48,134 nucleotides of DNA, taken from positions 1 through 48,134 of the forward strand of contig DUEL01000003.1 of NCBI GenBank assembly GCA_011192125.1, read 5' to 3'. Each line of letters begins with the position of its first letter. Positions within the stretch are counted from its first letter, which is position 1. Both the position numbers and the translations under genes were made by a program. This document shows positions 34,879 to 42,593 of this stretch, piece after piece. Source of the stretch: Thermoflexia bacterium. Lineage in GTDB: Bacteria; Chloroflexota; Anaerolineae; B4-G1; DUEL01. The notes beneath the pieces are model-generated. The model ran no database searches. It had not been told where the DNA came from and saw only the letters and a list, made by a program, of their open reading frames with translations.

Positions 34879-35163
34879 GTGGCAAGGGCCAAGAAAGAGA
34901 ACGCCGTCGTTCGTTATCTGCGGGAGACCCGTGCCGAGTTGGCGAAGGTCTACTGGCCTTCCCGGGAAGAGACGATCCGCCTCACCCAGATCGTCCTGGG
35001 TGTGACGGTCTCGATGGGGCTGTTTTTGTGGTTGGCGGACCTGCTCTTCTCCCTCTGGCTGGGCGGCATCCTGGAGCAGAAGATGGGGTGGATCATCGGG
35101 GCGGTGGTGATTCTTCTCGGCGCCACCGTCGCGGCGGTGATCGTGAGCCGGCGGGAAGCGTAG
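34879..35163 (+). CDS. secE: Preprotein translocase subunit SecE with extra C-terminal membrane segment
   Basis: 94 residues from GTG 34879 (RBS GAGGAGG). The SecE core is clear: RYLRETRAELAKVYWPSREE (amphipathic helix with the conserved W-P) and the membrane segment LTQIVLGVTVSMGLFLWLAD. Most single-span SecE proteins end there; this one continues with a second hydrophobic helix WIIGAVVILLGATVAAVIVS (about residues 70-90). The second helix would place the C-terminus back in the cytoplasm. It clamps SecY in the protein-export channel. nusG starts 16 bases after the stop codon. Confidence 0.93.
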   Translation: MARAKKENAVVRYLRETRAELAKVYWPSREETIRLTQIVLGVTVSMGLFLWLADLLFSLWLGGILEQKMGWIIGAVVILLGATVAAVIVSRREA

Positions 35164-35179
35164 CCGGGCGAGGAGTCCA

Positions 35180-35869
35180 ATGGCGGACGAGGAAGTCCTG
35201 ACCCAGGAGGCGGAGGCCGAAGAGCCGGTTGAGATCGGGGAGGAGTCCGTAGAGGAAGCCTCGCCGGTCGAAACGGTGGAGACACCACCGGCGGAACCGG
35301 AGGCGCAGGCGGAGTCGGAGGAGGAACTGCCCGCCGAGCCGACGGACGATCGGGCGTGGTACGTCATCCACTGCTACTCCGGCTACGAGCATAAGGTCAA
35401 GCACAACCTCGAACAGCGCATCGAGACAATGCAGATGCAGGACAAGATCTTCCAGGTGGTGATCCCCACCGAGGAGGAGATCGAGGTCAAGGACGGCAAG
35501 CGGCGGACCGTCGAGCGGCGGGTCTTCCCCGGCTACATTCTGGTCCAGATGATTATGGACGACGATTCCTGGTATGTCGTCCGCAACACGCCGGGCGTCA
35601 CCGGCTTCGTGGGGATGGGGAACCGGCCTACTCCCCTGCGCCCTGAGGAAGTTCAGGCCATTATGAAGCGGATGGAGGCCGAGGCGCCCCGCATCCGTGT
35701 GGCCTTCCGCCGTGGGGAGAAGGTGCGCATCATCGACGGTCCGTTCAACGAGTTCATCGGTGTGGTGGATGAGATCGACATGGAACGGGCCAAGGTCCGG
35801 GTTCTGGTCTCCTTTTTCGGCCGGGATACACCGGTGGAGTTGGACTTCCTGCAGGTGGAGAAGATTTAG
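35180..35869 (+). CDS. nusG: Transcription termination/antitermination factor NusG with acidic N-terminal extension
   Basis: 229 residues. The first ~57 are a low-complexity Glu/Pro/Ala extension. The NGN domain follows (AWYVIHCYSGYEHKVKHNLE, RRVFPGYILVQMIMDDDSW, VVRNTPGVTGFVG) and then the KOW domain (GEKVRIIDGPFNEFIGVVDE, VRVLVSFFGRDTPVELDF). NusG binds RNA polymerase and couples it to Rho or the ribosome. The acidic extension is not part of the standard ~180-residue protein; such extensions vary between lineages. ATG 35180. Confidence 0.96.
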   Translation: MADEEVLTQEAEAEEPVEIGEESVEEASPVETVETPPAEPEAQAESEEELPAEPTDDRAWYVIHCYSGYEHKVKHNLEQRIETMQMQDKIFQVVIPTEEEIEVKDGKRRTVERRVFPGYILVQMIMDDDSWYVVRNTPGVTGFVGMGNRPTPLRPEEVQAIMKRMEAEAPRIRVAFRRGEKVRIIDGPFNEFIGVVDEIDMERAKVRVLVSFFGRDTPVELDFLQVEKI

Positions 35870-35871
35870 GA

Positions 35872-35892
35872 GTTAGGAAGCAAGAGGCAAGA
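35872..35892 (+). repeat. Short GAAGCAAGAGGCAAG repeat before rplK
   Basis: GTTAGGAAGCAAGAGGCAAG between nusG and rplK belongs to the same purine-rich repeat type as 13850-13886 and 15474-15534. It serves as, or replaces, the ribosome site of rplK. Confidence 0.45.
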
Positions 35893-35897
35893 GGCAG

Positions 35898-36320
35898 ATG
35901 AAGAAGGTCAAAGCGGTTGTCAAGTTGCAGATCGAGGCGGGCAAGGCCAACCCGGCCCCTCCAGTGGGTCCGGCGTTGGCCCAGCACGGCATTAACCTGA
36001 TGCAGTTCTGCAAGGAATACAACGCCCGCACGGCCTCGATGGTCGGGAACATCGTCCCTGTCGAAGTGACCATCTACCACGACGGGTCCTTCAAGTTCAT
36101 TCTCAAGACCCCTCCCACCCCCGACCTTCTGCGGAAGGCCGCTGGGATCGAGCGGGGCTCCGGTGAACCGAACCGGCAGATCGTCGGCCGGGTGACCCGG
36201 GAGCAGATCCGGGAGATCGCCCAGATCAAGATGAAAGACCTCAACGCCGTCGACCTGGAGGGCGCGATGCGCCAGATCGAGGGGACGGCGCGGAGTATGG
36301 GGATCGAGATCGTCGACTAA
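35898..36320 (+). CDS. rplK: Ribosomal protein uL11
   Basis: 140 residues, full length. N-terminal domain [20 protein letters not shown] (thiostrepton/EF-G-contacting, with the conserved Pro pair), [13 protein letters not shown], and C-terminal rRNA-binding domain ([32 protein letters not shown]). Stalk base of the 50S subunit. Next is rplA, 46 bases later. Confidence 0.97.
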   Translation: MKKVKAVVKLQIEAGKANPAPPVGPALAQHGINLMQFCKEYNARTASMVGNIVPVEVTIYHDGSFKFILKTPPTPDLLRKAAGIERGSGEPNRQIVGRVTREQIREIAQIKMKDLNAVDLEGAMRQIEGTARSMGIEIVD

Positions 36321-36366
36321 GATCCTGGTGGGAGGGCACAGCCCGCCGGAACCACAAGGAGGAACG

Positions 36367-37086
36367 ATGCCAAAACGAGGGAAGAAGTACAGGGAAGCGC
36401 TGAAGAAAGTCGACCGGATGCGGCTGTACTCGCCGGAGGAGGCACTCAAACTGGCGAAGGAGACCTCCTACGCCAACTTCGACGCATCGGTGGACCTGCA
36501 CATCCGGTTGGGGGTGGACCCCCGCCACGCAGATCAGCAGGTCCGGGGGACGGTCCGCCTCCCCCACGGGCTGGGCAAGGAGGTCCGGGTGCTGGTCTTC
36601 GCCGCTGGTGAGGCGGCTAAGATCGCCGAGGAGGCGGGGGCGGACTACGTGATCTCCGACGACGAGGGGATCAAGAAGATCCAGGAGGGATGGACCGATT
36701 TCGACGTCGCCATCGCCGTGCCGGAGATGATGAGCAAGGTGGGGCGGCTGGGCCGTATCCTGGGTCCCCGTGGCCTGATGCCCAACCCCAAGTCCGGCAC
36801 CGTCGTCCAGGCAGAGGACCTGCCTCGGGTGATTCAGGAGGCCAAGGCGGGCCGGGTGGAGTTCCGGGTGGATAAGACTGCCAACCTCCACATCCCCATC
36901 GGGCGGGTCAGTTTCCCGGTGGAGAAACTGCTGGACAACATGGCGGCGGTGATGGAGGCGGTGAAGAAGGCCCGTCCGCCCGCCGCGAAGGGGACCTACA
37001 TCCGCAAGGTCACGGTGGCGGCTTCGATGGGGCCAGGCATCAAGATCGACCCCGTCGCCGCCCAGGCGATGGAGACGAGCCTTTAG
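36367..37086 (+). CDS. rplA: Ribosomal protein uL1
   Basis: 239 residues from ATG 36367 (RBS AAGGAGG). The family signature [20 protein letters not shown] is present (about residues 122-141), with the two-domain L1 layout. L1 binds 23S rRNA and, in many bacteria, represses its own operon by binding the L11 leader; an L1 site near rplK was not traced here. A dispersed repeat and the L10 leader follow. Confidence 0.97.
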   Translation: MPKRGKKYREALKKVDRMRLYSPEEALKLAKETSYANFDASVDLHIRLGVDPRHADQQVRGTVRLPHGLGKEVRVLVFAAGEAAKIAEEAGADYVISDDEGIKKIQEGWTDFDVAIAVPEMMSKVGRLGRILGPRGLMPNPKSGTVVQAEDLPRVIQEAKAGRVEFRVDKTANLHIPIGRVSFPVEKLLDNMAAVMEAVKKARPPAAKGTYIRKVTVAASMGPGIKIDPVAAQAMETSL

Positions 37087-37094
37087 TCGTAAGA

Positions 37095-37163
37095 TACCAC
37101 AGAGACGCAGAGAGCACAGAGGAATCCTTCAAGGAATACCCCTCCGTGCCTCTGGGGTGAGAA
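37095..37163. repeat. Dispersed CCACAGAG inverted repeat
   Basis: GATACCACAGAGACGCAGAG with arm CCCCTCCGTGCCTCTGGGGT. It lies between rplA and the L10 leader inside a ribosomal protein operon. Confidence 0.8.
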
Positions 37164-37169
37164 CAAACA

Positions 37170-37300
37170 TCGGAGTCCTGCCGAAGACAGCAGGTGCGCC
37201 GTCGGGCGCTTAAAGTGGCCTGCCGAGGCGGGGGAAGAGGTCTCATTACAAGGAGACAGACTCCCTGCGTCGGTAGGCGCGGGGAGTTTCGTTGTATATC
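37170..37300 (+). promoter_or_regulatory. Ribosomal protein L10 leader
   Basis: CCTGCCGAAGACAGCAGG, then GTGCGCCGTCGGGCGCTTAA and GGCCTGCCGAGGCGGG, are the conserved kink-turn/three-way-junction parts of the L10(L12)4 binding leader. It ends with ACTCCCTGCG...CGCGGGGAGT (around 37260-37290) and TTTCGTT, which looks like an attenuator. Excess L10-L12 complex binding would repress rplJL. Confidence 0.8.
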
Positions 37301-37325
37301 TAACCGTCGAAGGAGGTGATGCGGC

Positions 37326-37874
37326 TTGGCTATCTCAAGGGAGAGAAAACAGGAACTGGTCCGGCAGTACATCGAGCGGTTGGAGCAGAGCCAGGGGCTC
37401 ATCCTCGCCGACTACCGCGGGCTGCGCGTGGCCGAGATGGAGCAACTCCGACGGACCACCCGGGAGACCGGCAGCACTCTGCAGGTGGTCAAGAACCGGC
37501 TGCTGAAGCTGGCCCTGGCGGAGGCAGGGATCTCGCTGCCCGATGAGTGGCTGCAGGGTCCGACGCTGGTCGCCTTCTGCACCGACGAGATGCCGGCGAC
37601 GGCGAAGGCGATGATCGATTTCGCCAAGGACATGCCGGCCCTCGTCATCAAGGGTGGGCTGTTGGAGGGATCCGTCCTTTCGGACGAGCAGGTCAAGGAT
37701 CTGGCCAACCTGCCCTCGCGGGAGGTGCTTCTGGCCCAGGTGCTCGGGACGATCAACGCCCCCGCCTCGCAGGTGGCCGGCGTGGTCGCCAGCGGCATTC
37801 GGCAGGTGCTCAACCTGCTCCAGGCATATGTGGACAAACTGGAGGGCGGAGCATCCGCCCCACAGGCAGCATAA
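37326..37874 (+). CDS. rplJ: Ribosomal protein uL10
   Basis: 182 residues from TTG 37326, which is set by the strong site GAAGGAGGTGATG ahead of it. Core LEQSQGLILADYRGLRVAEM, STLQVVKNRLLKLAL, GPTLVAFCTDEM, and a C-terminal helix VLNLLQAYVDKLEGG that binds the L7/L12 dimers. Downstream of the L10 leader. Confidence 0.97.
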   Translation: MAISRERKQELVRQYIERLEQSQGLILADYRGLRVAEMEQLRRTTRETGSTLQVVKNRLLKLALAEAGISLPDEWLQGPTLVAFCTDEMPATAKAMIDFAKDMPALVIKGGLLEGSVLSDEQVKDLANLPSREVLLAQVLGTINAPASQVAGVVASGIRQVLNLLQAYVDKLEGGASAPQAA

Positions 37875-37913
37875 GACGGACATTTTTTACCCTAAGGGAG
37901 GTGAGAAAGAACG

Positions 37914-38294
37914 ATGGCAGATCTGGAGAAACTGGCTGAGGAGATCAGCAAACTGACGCTTCTGGAGGCGTCCGAACTGGTCAAGATGCTGGAGGAGAAA
38001 CTGGGCGTTTCGGCGGCCGCCCCGGTGGCGATGGCTGCGATGCCGATGGCCGCTGCTGCCGCTGCTGAGCCCGAGGAGGAGAAGACCGAGTTCGACGTCA
38101 TCCTCAAGGAGATCGGCGACAAGAAGATCGAGGTCATCAAGACCGTCCGCAAGCTGACCAACTTGGGCCTGAAGGAGGCCAAGGAGTTGGTGGAGAGCGC
38201 GCCAGCGACCGTCATGGAGGCCGTGCCGAAGGAGATGGCGGAGGATGCCAAGTCGCAGTTGGAGGCCGCGGGCGCGACGGTCGAACTCAAGTAA
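37914..38294 (+). CDS. rplL: Ribosomal protein bL12 (L7/L12)
   Basis: 126 residues. N-terminal dimerisation helices ([20 protein letters not shown]), Ala/Met-rich hinge, and C-terminal domain ([37 protein letters not shown]) that recruits translation factors. RBS GGGAGGTGAG before ATG 37914. It is the last ribosomal gene of the cluster: rpoB does not follow. Confidence 0.98.
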   Translation: MADLEKLAEEISKLTLLEASELVKMLEEKLGVSAAAPVAMAAMPMAAAAAAEPEEEKTEFDVILKEIGDKKIEVIKTVRKLTNLGLKEAKELVESAPATVMEAVPKEMAEDAKSQLEAAGATVELK

Positions 38295-38332
38295 TCGCCC
38301 TTCCTCCGGCAGGTTTGTCCCTGCTGCGGTGC

Positions 38333-38370
38333 GGACGCGGGGAGGCCTCGTTGCGCCTCTCCGCGTCCGT
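38333..38370 (+). terminator. Terminator after rplL
   Basis: GGACGCGGGGAGGC (38333-38346) pairs with GCCTCTCCGCGTCC (38354-38367), 14 positions with one G-U, followed by GTTCC. A smaller hairpin CCGGCAGG...CCTGCTGCGG lies just before it (38306-38329). The U-tract is short. Confidence 0.7.
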
Positions 38371-38392
38371 TCCATACACCGTCGGGGTACAG

Positions 38393-39154
38393 ATGCGTTC
38401 TCTCCTTGACCTTCCTCCTTGGTCGGCGTACCGGCTCCTGGTGAGTGCAGGCGTTCTGCTGGGCCTGCTCGTCTCCTTCCTACGGGGTCGCCGCTGGGGA
38501 GTGCCGCCGTTGACGGTGGCGGACGGCACGCTGGCGGCCGCCGTAGGCGGGGTGGTAGCAGGGCGGGTGGCCTACGTGGCGGCTAACTGGGCCTACTTTC
38601 AGGACCATCTCGTACAGGCTTTCCAGGTGTGGCGAGGAGGGCTCTCGGCCCCTGCCGTGCTCCTCGGCGCGCTGGGGGCCGTGGTCCTGCTCTCGCGCTG
38701 GCGCGGGGTCGACCCCCGCCTCCTGCTCGACCTCCTGGCACCCGGTGCTGCGCTGGTAGCCGGGTTCGCCTGGCTGGGCTGCCTGTGGGCCGGATGCGCC
38801 TGGGGAATCGAGGTTCGGCCCGACCAGGGGCTCCTCTGGCATCTGAGCGCGGAACTGCCCGATCTCTACGGGCTGCGTGCTCCTCGGGTCGCCGTGCAGG
38901 CGATGGGCGCGGGATGGAGCGGCCTGGCTTTTCTGGCTGCACTGCTGGCCGGTCGGCGAGGACGGTCTTTTCCTTTGTGGCTTCTTCTCCACGGCGCAGG
39001 CGGTTTCGGCCTGGGGTTCCTCCGGGGCGACCTTTCGCCGGCGTGGGGAGGGCTCAGCCTGCCGCAGATGTTCGACCTGGCGACGGCCCTCGCTGGTCTG
39101 GCCCTGTTGGTGCTGCCGGGTTGGCGGTTGGAAAGGGGCAAAGGGGATGATTGA
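38393..39154 (+). CDS. Lgt-like membrane protein lacking key residues
   Basis: 253 residues from ATG 38393; an in-frame TTG at 38315 would add 26 residues but spans the terminator. About seven membrane segments. The family of prolipoprotein diacylglyceryl transferases is suggested by GVVAGRVAYVAANWAYFQDH followed by AFQVWRGGLSAPAVLLGA and by FAWLGCLWAGCAWG, the counterpart of the G-R-I/L-G-x-F signature. But the conserved His-Gly-Gly after GGLS is APAVL here, and the signature Arg is Trp. So it is probably not an active Lgt. A true lgt is expected elsewhere, because the window encodes lipoproteins. Overlaps the HAD gene by 8 bases. Confidence 0.7.
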   Translation: MRSLLDLPPWSAYRLLVSAGVLLGLLVSFLRGRRWGVPPLTVADGTLAAAVGGVVAGRVAYVAANWAYFQDHLVQAFQVWRGGLSAPAVLLGALGAVVLLSRWRGVDPRLLLDLLAPGAALVAGFAWLGCLWAGCAWGIEVRPDQGLLWHLSAELPDLYGLRAPRVAVQAMGAGWSGLAFLAALLAGRRGRSFPLWLLLHGAGGFGLGFLRGDLSPAWGGLSLPQMFDLATALAGLALLVLPGWRLERGKGDD

Positions 39155-39617
39155 GATCGAGATTCCGGGGCGGGGCCGTCTCCGTCTGGCCCACCTGGTG
39201 CTGGACGTCAACGGGACGGTCGCCGTGGATGGGGTGCTGGTGGATGGAGTGGCTGAGCGGATCGAGACGTTGCGGGAGCGGATCGCCGTCCACTGGGTCA
39301 CCGCGGACACCCACGGTCGCCAGAGTGCGCTGGACGACCAACTGGGCATCCGCGCCGTCCGTATCGAGCCCGGTCGGGAGCGGGAACAGAAGGCCAACCT
39401 GGTCCGGCAGATGGGCGGGGAGACCGTCTGCTACATCGGCAACGGGGCCAACGACGCGGCGGCGTTGGCTGCAGCCGGCCTGGGGATCGCTGTGCTGGGG
39501 ACGGAAGGAGTCGCGCTGGAGGCTCTGACGGCGGCCGATCTGCTCGCCCCTTCGATCTGCGACGCGCTCGACCTGCTCCTGCGCCCTGCTCGCTTGGTTG
39601 CTACACTGCGAAGGTAA
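39147..39617 (+). CDS. HAD-like phosphatase (soluble P-type ATPase-like)
   Basis: 156 residues. HAD motif I is LDVNGTVAVDG (nucleophile Asp, with Asn where most HAD phosphatases have the second Asp), motif II-like VTADTHG, and motif III/IV GNGANDAAALAAAGLGIAV. This arrangement is that of the small 'soluble P-type ATPase' group, related to the P domain of ion pumps. No membrane part. Start ATG 39147 overlaps the end of the Lgt-like gene, so they are co-translated. Substrate unknown. Confidence 0.8.
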   Translation: MIEIEIPGRGRLRLAHLVLDVNGTVAVDGVLVDGVAERIETLRERIAVHWVTADTHGRQSALDDQLGIRAVRIEPGREREQKANLVRQMGGETVCYIGNGANDAAALAAAGLGIAVLGTEGVALEALTAADLLAPSICDALDLLLRPARLVATLRR

Positions 39618-39637
39618 TTATACTGCGTCTCCCTGCT

Positions 39638-39790
39638 GGGGTTTAGACAGGAGTTCGGACGCACCTGATCCGCCCCGCCGTAAACAGGCGGGGCGGGCGG
39701 GAAATCGGCCTAGCACCGGCGCTTCAGGCCGGTGCCAGGCCCGCCGAGAAGGAGTCCCACGCCTGATGTCCGAACTCCTGTCCGAAGGTC
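39638..39790. repeat. Palindromic element with inverted tandem 12-bp copies (D and E)
   Basis: Left end, minus orientation: CGTCCGAACTCC (39661-39650) and TGTCTAAACCCC (39649-39638). Right end, plus orientation: TGTCCGAACTCC (39767-39778) and TGTCCGAAGGTC. Between them are the CCCCGCC-GTAAACA-GGCGGGG hairpin (39671-39693) and CACCGGC...GCCGGTG (39714-39736). The left 65 bases match the block at 25373-25440. A TATAAT (39622-39617, minus) lies beyond the left copy but without a proper -35. The whole looks like a small non-autonomous element that now provides the queG promoter region. Confidence 0.6.
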
Positions 39791-39830
39791 AGTCCCTGCG
39801 GTTGACATGCCTTACCCGCGGCGTTATACT
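39767..39830 (+). promoter_or_regulatory. Promoter of queG with tandem 12-bp element (copy E); leaderless
   Basis: Tandem units 39767-39790, 11 bases, TTGACA (39802-39807), 17-bp spacer, TATACT (39825-39830). The ATG of queG begins at 39839, eight bases after the -10, so the transcript has no or almost no leader. Confidence 0.8.
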
Positions 39831-39838
39831 GACCCCCG

Positions 39839-40891
39839 ATGGGATGGATCGACCGCGTACGGGAACGGGCCCTTCGTCTGGGGTTCGACCGGGTGGGGAT
39901 CGCCCCGGCTCGCCCTCCCCAGCACTACCTCCAGGCCTATCGGGCGTGGCTGGAGCGGGGGGACCACGCCGGCATGGCGTGGATGGCCCGCCCGGACCGG
40001 GTCGCCCGGCGGGAGGAGCCCTCGCTCATCCTGCCGGGGGTCCGTTCGGTCCTCTGCGTGGCGGTCAACTACTATCCCGGCCCGCCTCCCACGCCGCCCG
40101 ACGACGAGCCGCGGGGGCGTGTTTCCAACTATGCCTGGGGAATCGACTACCATGATTGGATGCTCCCTCGGTTGGAAGAACTGGCGGCCTTCGTTCGTGC
40201 GCAGGTCGGCGGGGAGGTCCGCTACCGCGCCTACGTGGACACCGGGCCGGTGCTGGAGCGAGCCTTCGCCGCCGAGGCCGGATTGGGCTTCATCGGTAAG
40301 AACACCTGCCTGATCCACCCGCGCCTTGGCTCCTGGCTCTTCTTGGGGGAGGTCCTGCTAGAGGTCGACCCGCCAGAGGGAGACTGCCCTCCCGTGCGAG
40401 GCGGGTGTGGGACCTGTACTCGGTGCCTCGATGCCTGCCCAACAGGGGCGCTGGCGGCCCCGTACCGACTGGACGCCCGTCGTTGCATCTCCTACCTCAC
40501 CATTGAGCACAAGGGACCGACCCCCCTGGAGTTGCGGCCGCTGCTCGGGACCTGGATCTACGGGTGCGATGTCTGTCAGCAGGTCTGCCCCTGGCAGCGG
40601 TTCGCCCGGCCCACCAAAGTGCTGGCGTTCCGCCCGGCCTCGCCGGAGCGTCCGATGCCCGCGCTCCTCGACCTGCTGGCGCTGGATGAGGAGGGTTTTC
40701 GGGATCGATTCCGGGGGACGCCCATCCTGCGGATCGGGCGGGGGCGACTGCTGCGCAACGTGGCGGTGGCGTTGGGAAACATCGGGGGATCCCAGGCCGC
40801 GCGAGCGTTGGAGAGGGCATTGGATGATCCGGATCCGCTGGTGCAGGAACACGCGGCCTGGGCGTTGGCGCGGATCGAGGCGGCGGGGTAG
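39839..40891 (+). CDS. queG: Epoxyqueuosine reductase QueG
   Basis: 350 residues. Last step of queuosine synthesis in tRNA: reduction of epoxyqueuosine using cobalamin and two [4Fe-4S] clusters. Cluster motifs CGTCTRCLDACPTGAL (about residue 195) and CDVCQQVCPW (about 243) are complete, and the N-terminal cobalamin-binding region has DRVGIAPARP and GFIGKNTCLIHP. The C-terminus carries a HEAT-like repeat (ALERALDDPDPLVQEHAAWA). Leaderless start ATG 39839, with no ribosome site. The Nudix-GNAT gene follows 20 bases later. Confidence 0.95.
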   Translation: MGWIDRVRERALRLGFDRVGIAPARPPQHYLQAYRAWLERGDHAGMAWMARPDRVARREEPSLILPGVRSVLCVAVNYYPGPPPTPPDDEPRGRVSNYAWGIDYHDWMLPRLEELAAFVRAQVGGEVRYRAYVDTGPVLERAFAAEAGLGFIGKNTCLIHPRLGSWLFLGEVLLEVDPPEGDCPPVRGGCGTCTRCLDACPTGALAAPYRLDARRCISYLTIEHKGPTPLELRPLLGTWIYGCDVCQQVCPWQRFARPTKVLAFRPASPERPMPALLDLLALDEEGFRDRFRGTPILRIGRGRLLRNVAVALGNIGGSQAARALERALDDPDPLVQEHAAWALARIEAAG

Positions 40892-40911
40892 CACGAAAGG
40901 AGGACAGGCAT

Positions 40912-41865
40912 ATGGGTGTGGAGCAGGTGTTCTGCCCACGTTGTGGGGCGACGATGGAGGAGGCGGAGATCGCGGGGCGTGTCCGGCACGTCTGCCCGTC
41001 CTGCGGTTTCGTCCTCTACCGGAACCCCGTTCCTGGCGTGGGGGTGCTGGTGGAGATGGGTGACGGCCTGGTGCTCGTCAAGCGGGGGGAGGAGCCGTTT
41101 GTGGGGTGGTGGGCCCTCCCGGCCGGCTACATCGAGGCGGACGAGAGCGTGGAAGAGGCGGCGGTGCGGGAGTGCAAAGAGGAGACAGGGCTGGACGTGG
41201 AGTTGTTGGAACTGTTCGGCGTCTATTCTTTCCCCGAAGGACCAGGGCCCTCCGGCATCATCATTTTCTACCGCGCCCGTCCGGTGGGCGGGGAACTGCA
41301 GGCGGGGGACGACGCGCAGGACGTGGGGGTGTTCCCCCCCGACGGTTTGCCGGAAAAGTTGGCGTTCCGCACCCACCGGGAGGTGATCGACCGCTGGATC
41401 CGCGGCCGCTCATCGGTGTTGCGGGCCCGCGTGCCTGGTGTCCTCATCCGGGAGGCCCGCCCGGAGGACGAGGAGACGGTCCTCCGACTGTTGCGGCTCA
41501 TCCCTGGCAACCAGGATATGACCCCCGAGGAGGAGCATGCCGCCGCCCTGCGGTTCCGTGAAAGCCCGGCGCTGGAGGTCCTGGTGGCGGAGACGGAGAC
41601 GGGGGAGGTGGTTGGCTTCCTGGCCCTTTCCTACATGCCCGGCCTGACCCGGCTGCGGGCGCTGATCGGTGAGATGGCGGTGGACCCGGCCTACCGGCGG
41701 AAAGGGATCGGTGCGTCGCTGGTGGAGGCGGCGATCCAGCGGGCCATCCGCCGAGGAGCGACCCATCTCCTGGTGGACACCTCTCGCGGCGATGAGGCCG
41801 CGCGGGAGTTCTATCACGCCTGTGGCTTTGAGGCGGGCGGGGTCGCCCCGCTGCGCATCCGGTAG
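40912..41865 (+). CDS. Nudix hydrolase - GNAT acetyltransferase fusion
   Basis: 317 residues. Residues 1-35: zinc ribbon (CPRC...CPSC) as in NADH pyrophosphatases. Residues about 38-160: Nudix fold with a complete Nudix box, GYIEADESVEEAAVRE then CKEETGLDVEL. Residues about 170-317: GNAT N-acetyltransferase with acetyl-CoA loop AVDPAYRRKGIGASLVEAA and the C-terminal EFYHACGFEAGG. The two activities may act on one metabolite, or the fusion may couple nucleotide clean-up to acetylation; the substrates are unknown. ATG 40912 after AAAGGAGG. Co-transcribed with queG. Confidence 0.9.
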   Translation: MGVEQVFCPRCGATMEEAEIAGRVRHVCPSCGFVLYRNPVPGVGVLVEMGDGLVLVKRGEEPFVGWWALPAGYIEADESVEEAAVRECKEETGLDVELLELFGVYSFPEGPGPSGIIIFYRARPVGGELQAGDDAQDVGVFPPDGLPEKLAFRTHREVIDRWIRGRSSVLRARVPGVLIREARPEDEETVLRLLRLIPGNQDMTPEEEHAAALRFRESPALEVLVAETETGEVVGFLALSYMPGLTRLRALIGEMAVDPAYRRKGIGASLVEAAIQRAIRRGATHLLVDTSRGDEAAREFYHACGFEAGGVAPLRIR

Positions 41866-41876
41866 AGGGGATCGAT

Positions 41877-42593
41877 TCACAGCCCTTCGCTGACGAGGGC
41901 CTGGAACCGAAGGGCGTCCTCCCACATCGAGACGTTGTTGAAGAGGACGTAGGCGGTCTCAAAGAGCTCACACCACTCCAGGATTCGGCGTAGATCGGGG
42001 TCGGTGTATCGGTACCGGTAGCCGCCGATCCCGTGGAGGCGGAAGTAGGCCACCCCTTTCGTGACCGGCGGGCGGACGAAGGGGTCCACGCAGTGGATGA
42101 GGCCCAGATCCTGGCACAGCGCCGCGACGGTCTCCTCGGGCCATTCCCCCCGAGGCTCCCAGGCGAAGGTCAGCCCCCCGCGCTCCACCTGCGCGAAGAA
42201 GGCTCGCATGTTGGCGATGTGTTCCGGTGTGGGGTTAAAGCGGGCTGGGCACTGGAAGACGACGATCGGAGCGTCCAAAGCCTCCGCGATCTCCCGCGTC
42301 CGCTCCCACGCTGCCAGCACCTCCGGCGTGGGCCGGAACATCCCGTACTGATCCCGGCGATCTGGGGGGATCTCCAACCCAGCCTTCCGGTACGTGGGAC
42401 TGGTCGGGTGGTGGGTGATCAGTTGCCATGCCTTGAGGGTAAAGGTGAACCCGGGCAGTGCTTCCTCTCGCCAGCGGCGGGCCGTCTCCACCCGTGGGGG
42501 CTTGTAGAAAGTCTGTTGGATCTCGACCAGGGGGAAGTTCCGAAAGTAAACGGCTCGCGCCCGACGGAAGCCACAACAACCGACGTAGATCAC
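41877..42593 (-). CDS. DUF72 family protein (YecE-like TIM barrel)
   Basis: 238 residues from GTG 42591-42593. Hallmarks: YVGCCGF start, VEIQQTFYKPPRVETARRW, FTLKAWQLITHHPTSP, VVFQCPARFNPTPEHI, FAWEPRGEW and GVAYFRLHGIGGYRYRY, with the C-terminal AYVLFNNVSMWEDA in place of the usual N-N-D/N-x-x-x-A-x-x-N. The family's biochemical role is unknown. Its start overlaps the stop of the GNAT gene (GTGA), so translation is coupled. Confidence 0.92.
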   Translation of the reverse strand: MIYVGCCGFRRARAVYFRNFPLVEIQQTFYKPPRVETARRWREEALPGFTFTLKAWQLITHHPTSPTYRKAGLEIPPDRRDQYGMFRPTPEVLAAWERTREIAEALDAPIVVFQCPARFNPTPEHIANMRAFFAQVERGGLTFAWEPRGEWPEETVAALCQDLGLIHCVDPFVRPPVTKGVAYFRLHGIGGYRYRYTDPDLRRILEWCELFETAYVLFNNVSMWEDALRFQALVSEGL

